Below the pieces are notes generated by a model. The model ran no database searches and had not been told where the DNA came from. It worked only from the letters and a program-made list of their open reading frames with translations. A stretch of 64,000 bases of DNA from Siderastrea siderea (lineage: Eukaryota > Cnidaria > Anthozoa > Scleractinia > Rhizangiidae): NCBI GenBank assembly GCA_964030785.1, contig OZ034979.1, positions 11,696,883 to 11,760,882 on the forward strand. Direction: 5' to 3'. The position numbers and the translations under genes were made by a program. Of this stretch, positions 61,301 through 64,000 are shown piece by piece (the first letter of the stretch is position 1; every line of letters begins with the position of its first letter).

Positions 61301-63512
61301 CTTAACAAGACTTTTGTGATTGGCAAGCACAGTATTCTGGTATATAGTGAACCATTATATTTTAGTCAATTCAGTGTACAGGTGTACAGTACAGTTAAGT
61401 AATATATCAACAACTCAGGCTTCGTGTTTCATCAGGGTATCCAAACACCGAGAAACTGATGAAAGCGCGAGGCCGCAGGCTGAGTGCTTTTATTGTTTCG
61501 AGGTGTTTGGATACCCTGATGAAACACGAAGCTCAAGTTGTTGGTCGCGCATCATAAACAATGGATAATCAACACTTTGCTGACAAGCAAAATTTGTTTG
61601 CTTTTGTGAGCAAAAGCTTGTGATTAGCACGTAGTTGGTTGTTTGCAACGACGGCAAAAATGCCATGTTTTGCTAATTGATTTCCAAACACACGTGTTTG
61701 GATATCCCACTACGTGTGTTTGGATATCCAATCACGCTTGTTTTCATCTGTTCTTTACCGGGGTATAAAGGGGCATCCATGTGACCCAAATTGGGCCCGG
61801 CAATTGGTTTATTACCTCATGCATAATTAATGATTTGAGAACTTTATTCTCTAAATTAACTTTTTGCTTGTATCTAGGAAGGGGCAAGCTGGAATAATGA
61901 CGTTTTGTTACCAAACTGTTGGATCTACAGCTGTATATTAACGACCTGACTTAGATGATATACATTCTTGTTGCAGGTGACATGCTTACAACAAGCCTAC
62001 AACATGTGTAGTTTAAACCTACAAACTGCTTGCAATTGTTGTTTACGACAGGAAAAATGTCGCAGGATTTTGAAACATGTTTTAAAACCCTATGTCATAG
62101 CCACAGACAAAATGCTAGAAGGGCCAGTTGTTTAAGATCTTTGCATGACGCAAGCAGTGCGCGCTACAAATATAATGTCACATACGGTAGTCATAAGCAA
62201 AAAGTCGTACATTGTACCATCTAAATCTGCCCTAACTGGTTTGTCTTACGGAACAAGAAAATGGCATACAACTATGATAGTAGGGCGTGACAAAAATTTT
62301 ACGTAGGTGACATGTGTGCCTAACATGTCAGACTTTGATCAGAAAATCAGAGAAGGGGGTCTTCCCAGGCTAGACTCTTCATCCTTACAAGTTGTTTTTC
62401 TCTTAGACAATTAGACCATAAGCTTTCATTCAAATTGTCTCTCTCTAATCAGGTAAACAAATGGGAAGCAAAAAAAATTTAAGAAAGACAAAGTATTACA
62501 CTGCAATGGACTTCCATCCTATCCATGCCAGGGAGAAGGAGTAACAATCTCAAAACATGTAGTTGCTTTATGCTACGACACCAGCAAGAGTTCAGAATAA
62601 GCTGTGTGGTCAGCTAATGGTCTGATTGCAACCTCAGTTACCTTTACCTCTTAAATCTGAAGAAAATAACAGGCACTTGGGTACAATGTAGTTTGCTTGC
62701 CAATAACCTCAAAAAGCCTGTCAAAGTTGGTTTTAAGAAGGGGTATCATCTTTTTAAATAGCTATGGGAAATTGTGAAAAAATGTACTCACTATTTGTTG
62801 AATCCTCTTAAAACTTTTTCCGTGAGAACTATAAGCTTGTTCAAACAGGATTTTATCTTCCATACTCCACTCATCTGAAATGACACAATTACGCATGACA
62901 CTTGTTGAAAGGATTCAACCTGAAGACAACACTCTTGTAAATATTATCATGTAAAACACTAGGAATGCTAACAAATGAATTTAATTTATTAAGGTGATTA
63001 CAAGAGTGTTATCTTCAAGTTGAAAGATAATAACCTACATATAAGCTGGAAACAGATTAACCTGAAGAACAATTTGACCTACAACATACATTGAAATTGT
63101 ACACTGTATGCACTTTCAAGTTTATCTAGTGCAAAACATATCAAACATGAAAGAAAATTACTTATTTTTTGGCATGTTTTATTATACATTTACAGGGTAT
63201 GAATGAATGAACGTTTGTGCTCCCACTCATAATATTCATGTGTGACTCCAATTTGTTGCCCTAAATTCAATCCATTAATAACTGCTTTTGGATTATTAAT
63301 TTTTAGTCCTATCCTTGTGTTAAGCCTTTTAAAAAATTTTGTACAATCTTTTAAATCTATTTTCATTTTATTATTGTTTTTGTTGCTGTTATGTTACTGT
63401 TATGTTAATTCAGAGAAGAAAGTAGGTATTTACCTGGAAAAGGTGTGAAGTTAGCTAGATCAGTCAAAGATTTCTCCAGATTGTGCTTATGCCAGAACAG
63501 CATACCAAGTGC
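49311..63512 (-). CDS. RCOR: REST corepressor (CoREST/RCOR), 3' part: ELM2 end, SANT1, zinc finger, LSD1-binding helix, SANT2, Pro-rich tail
   Basis: CoREST scaffolds LSD1 and HDAC1/2 on chromatin (family knowledge). Exons, in transcript order: 63512-63434, 62874-62792, 59939-59818, 57961-57904, 57701-57639, 57131-57019, 56129-56042, 53616-53437, 52074-52017, 51704-51435, 50642-50479, 49475-49311. Phases agree throughout, giving 480 aa to the stop at 49,311. Residues numbered from the window edge: ELM2 end ([11 protein letters not shown], 1-26); SANT1 ([15 protein letters not shown] to [12 protein letters not shown], 27-77); acidic linker ([15 protein letters not shown]); a C-x2-C-x15-C-x2-C finger (C146, C149, C165, C168) followed by [12 protein letters not shown]1-binding segment from GMVLSQE through VNLKRQIQ (203-262); SANT2 ([13 protein letters not shown] to [10 protein letters not shown], from 269); and a proline-rich tail of about 150 aa ending RQTRSGI. 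The 5' exons lie beyond 64,000. Human RCOR1 lacks the finger and this tail. Confidence 0.93.
49868..50156. mobile_element. Inverted-repeat element in the last CoREST intron
   Basis: It ends with ACTTTTGACACTTATGAAAA then CTGCTCTAATAG, matching the left end of the element at 26,766. The interior has paired CCAATCA / TGATTGG words. The left end is eroded. Confidence 0.5.
50335..50455. mobile_element. Half of a GGGGGGCTTA-type TIR element
   Basis: GGGGGGGCTTATTG, GAGGGGGGGACTTTAATA and AGAGGGGCTAAACAGAGGAA follow the same style as the arms of the element at 33,067, but no second arm was found. Confidence 0.4.
52203..52800. mobile_element. TIR element (MITE), TACCGTAAATGATCTAATAAACGCC family
   Basis: The left end TACCGTAAATGATCTAATAA and the complement of the right end TACCGTAAAATTAATGATCT differ only by a 6-nt insertion, then share CTAATAAACGCC. 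The element is 598 bp and ends exactly at 52,800. The minus-strand frame 52,633-52,403 inside ([20 protein letters not shown]..., acidic middle DPDDDEDID) is probably element-borne. The element lies in a CoREST intron. Confidence 0.8.
53700..53905. repeat. Dispersed repeat, copy 2 of the 'CCCTTTAAGCCT' family
   Basis: Shares TCTCTTTACATTATCACTAC, GATATTTAGACAAATTCTC, GGAGAACAGTAAG and GGGTGTAAAGGG in the same order as copies at 30,480 and 63,616. Confidence 0.6.
54360..55395. repeat. Minisatellite (about 15 bp unit) with opposed arms
   Basis: The units read CTGTACA(A/G)CACTAC(A/C)A, running forward at 54,360-54,585 and 54,945-55,230 and then inverted (GTAGTGCTGTACAGTGGTAG) at 55,230-55,395. 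It is split by the MITE at 54,587-54,933. Long repetitive open frames (54,347-54,604; 55,199-55,393) are artefacts. There are no distinct spacers, so it is not a CRISPR array. Confidence 0.9.
54587..54933. mobile_element. TIR element (MITE) inserted in the minisatellite
   Basis: TACCTTATTGGTACTTAATT at the left equals the complement of the right end (AATTAAGTACCAATAAGGTA), followed by TTGCGGG-type words. Its 347 bp interrupt the GTACAACACTA array. It resembles the element at 4,780 in the ACTTAATTTTGC arm sequence. Confidence 0.85.
56682..56944. mobile_element. MITE, CACCTATCAATGTTAAG ends
   Basis: CACCTATCAATGTTAAGTCC pairs with the complement GGGGCTTAACATTGATAGGTG. The element is 263 bp, with poly-C and poly-G runs near each end that create spurious proline- and glycine-rich frames. 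It lies between CoREST exons. Confidence 0.8.
57019..57131 (-). other. CoREST exon encoding a GATA-like C4 zinc finger
   Basis: This 113-nt exon keeps frame with both neighbours (phase 0 in, phase 2 out). It encodes [20 protein letters not shown] followed by [10 protein letters not shown], a C-x2-C-x15-C-x2-C pattern. The next exon continues with RTGTLRPRH. The CSACYxxxRRTG arrangement resembles the GATA-type fingers of other ELM2-SANT proteins (MTA, RERE). It sits between SANT1 and the LSD1-binding segment. DNA or protein binding by the finger is inferred, not shown. Confidence 0.8.
58893..59768. mobile_element. TIR element, GTGCC(A/G)ATCAATTCGAAACTTCAAC ends, carrying a SINE
   Basis: GCCAATCAATTCGAAACTTC at 58,898 pairs with the complement at about 59,738-59,764. 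The arms continue with GGGCAT and CACTT words. A SINE (59,039-59,267) is nested inside. A 74-codon plus-strand frame (59,439-59,663, starting [20 protein letters not shown]) is probably element-borne. Confidence 0.7.
59039..59267 (-). mobile_element. tRNA-derived SINE (copy 2)
   Basis: On the minus strand GGAGCAGGGATGATGCAGTG starts the copy, with a B box GGTTCGATTCT at 59,200-59,210 and a body matching the copy at 19,390 (GTGGGATGAGTTTGTTGCTA; GATGCCACTGCAAAATTCC). It is nested in the TIR element at 58,893-59,768. Confidence 0.8.
59989..61152. mobile_element. 1.16-kb TIR element, TTTAAACAGGCCTTC(C/T)GACAGG
   Basis: GTTGTTCTTTTAAACAGGCC at the left matches the complement of the right end (GGCCTGTTTAAAGAACAAC). 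Next to both ends lie clusters of CCCGCACAAT (CGCACAATTTGG and CCCGCACAATTCC). The core is AT-rich, with no transposase recognised, so it is non-autonomous. It lies in the CoREST intron between the exons at 59,939 and 62,792, about 50 bp from the former. Confidence 0.8.
61408..61542. mobile_element. MITE, GTGTTTCATCAGGGTATCCAAACACC family (copy 2)
   Basis: CGTGTTTCATCAGGGTATCC pairs with GGATACCCTGATGAAACACG, and the outer CAACAACT / AGTTGTTG also pairs. The element is 135 bp. Half-copies of the GTGTTTGGATATCC word follow at 61,690-61,730. Confidence 0.8.
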
Positions 63513-63615
63513 CTGACAAAAATTTAAAAAAAAAGAAACAGTTGATCTAACAGTTAATTTCAATATGAAATCTAGTTTGACCACCATTCTCAAGAAAACA
63601 TTCTCAGAAAGTTCT

Positions 63616-63815
63616 TTAACCCTTTGAGCCCCAATAGTGATCAGCATCAAATTTCTCCTTGTCGTATCAGTGTATTATAACACATATACAGGACAAAAGA
63701 ATTTGGCAAACATGAATTGTCTTGATGTTTAAACAGATTCTCCCAATTAGTAATTGATTAAATCTATGGAGACCAGTAAGCAGAATTTGTATAATGAAGT
63801 TGGGGCTTAAAGGAG
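63616..63815. repeat. Dispersed repeat, copy 3 of the 'CCCTTTGAGCCCCAATAGTGA' family
   Basis: TTAACCCTTTGAGCCCCAAT begins it, and GTTGGGGCTTAAAGG ends it. The inner order is the same as in the copies at 30,480 and 53,700. Confidence 0.65.
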
Positions 63816-64000
63816 CATAGTCACGAGGATTTCACAGATTTCTGGTCAATGACTGTGCTAAAATTATCGCTAGCTAACTTTATCCATGCCCAACATTGTG
63901 TTTGAACATTTAAAGGAACATATTAACTTAATTTCATTACGACAAAACAAACCAGGACCATTTAATATTGATTTTATGTCAACACACTGAAAGAATTTGA

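Overview
The window is intron-rich, AT-leaning animal DNA. It fits an anthozoan cnidarian, most likely a stony coral. The protein matches are to animal families (CoREST, ERLEC1, hemicentin/VWA7-like), the exons are small with GT-AG introns, and the intergenic DNA is crowded with short inverted-repeat elements, tRNA-derived SINEs and dispersed repeats of the kind common in coral assemblies. The species cannot be fixed from sequence alone. No bacterial or organellar DNA was seen.

Three genes can be built exon by exon, with splice phases that agree throughout. (1) ERLEC1, an ER lectin with two MRH domains, is on the minus strand at 17,559-35,226. It appears complete: 17 coding exons, 1,368 nt, 455 aa. 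(2) A secreted hemicentin/VWA7-like protein with a VWA domain is on the plus strand at 40,555-45,142: 5 coding exons, 2,094 nt, 697 aa. (3) The 3' part of REST corepressor (CoREST/RCOR) is on the minus strand at 49,311-63,512: 12 coding exons, 1,443 nt, 480 aa. It starts inside the ELM2 domain, and its 5' end lies beyond 64,000. This CoREST carries a four-cysteine GATA-like zinc finger between SANT1 and the LSD1-binding helix, which I do not know from the human proteins.

Layout. 1-10,080 is a transposon graveyard: a two-hairpin-ended element, several TIR elements, a 1.2-kb foldback, and a 2.5-kb foldback that contains another foldback, a MITE and a possible captured first exon. 10,080-13,600 is mostly unassigned, with a 190-bp tandem duplication. 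13,650-14,660 holds a broken Ty3/Gypsy pol. 14,700-17,500 is unassigned. 17,500-35,230 is ERLEC1. 35,230-40,250 has a long TGAA microsatellite and a tandem duplication of about 1.87 kb ending just upstream of the VWA gene. 40,555-45,600 is the VWA gene. 45,600-47,800 holds MITEs and SINE pieces. 47,800-64,000 is CoREST, with a palindromic minisatellite and several TIR elements in its introns.

The three genes have unrelated jobs (ER quality control, extracellular or secreted adhesion, chromatin repression), and their proximity looks incidental. The main novelty lies in the CoREST zinc finger and in the diversity and nesting of the foldback/TIR elements.
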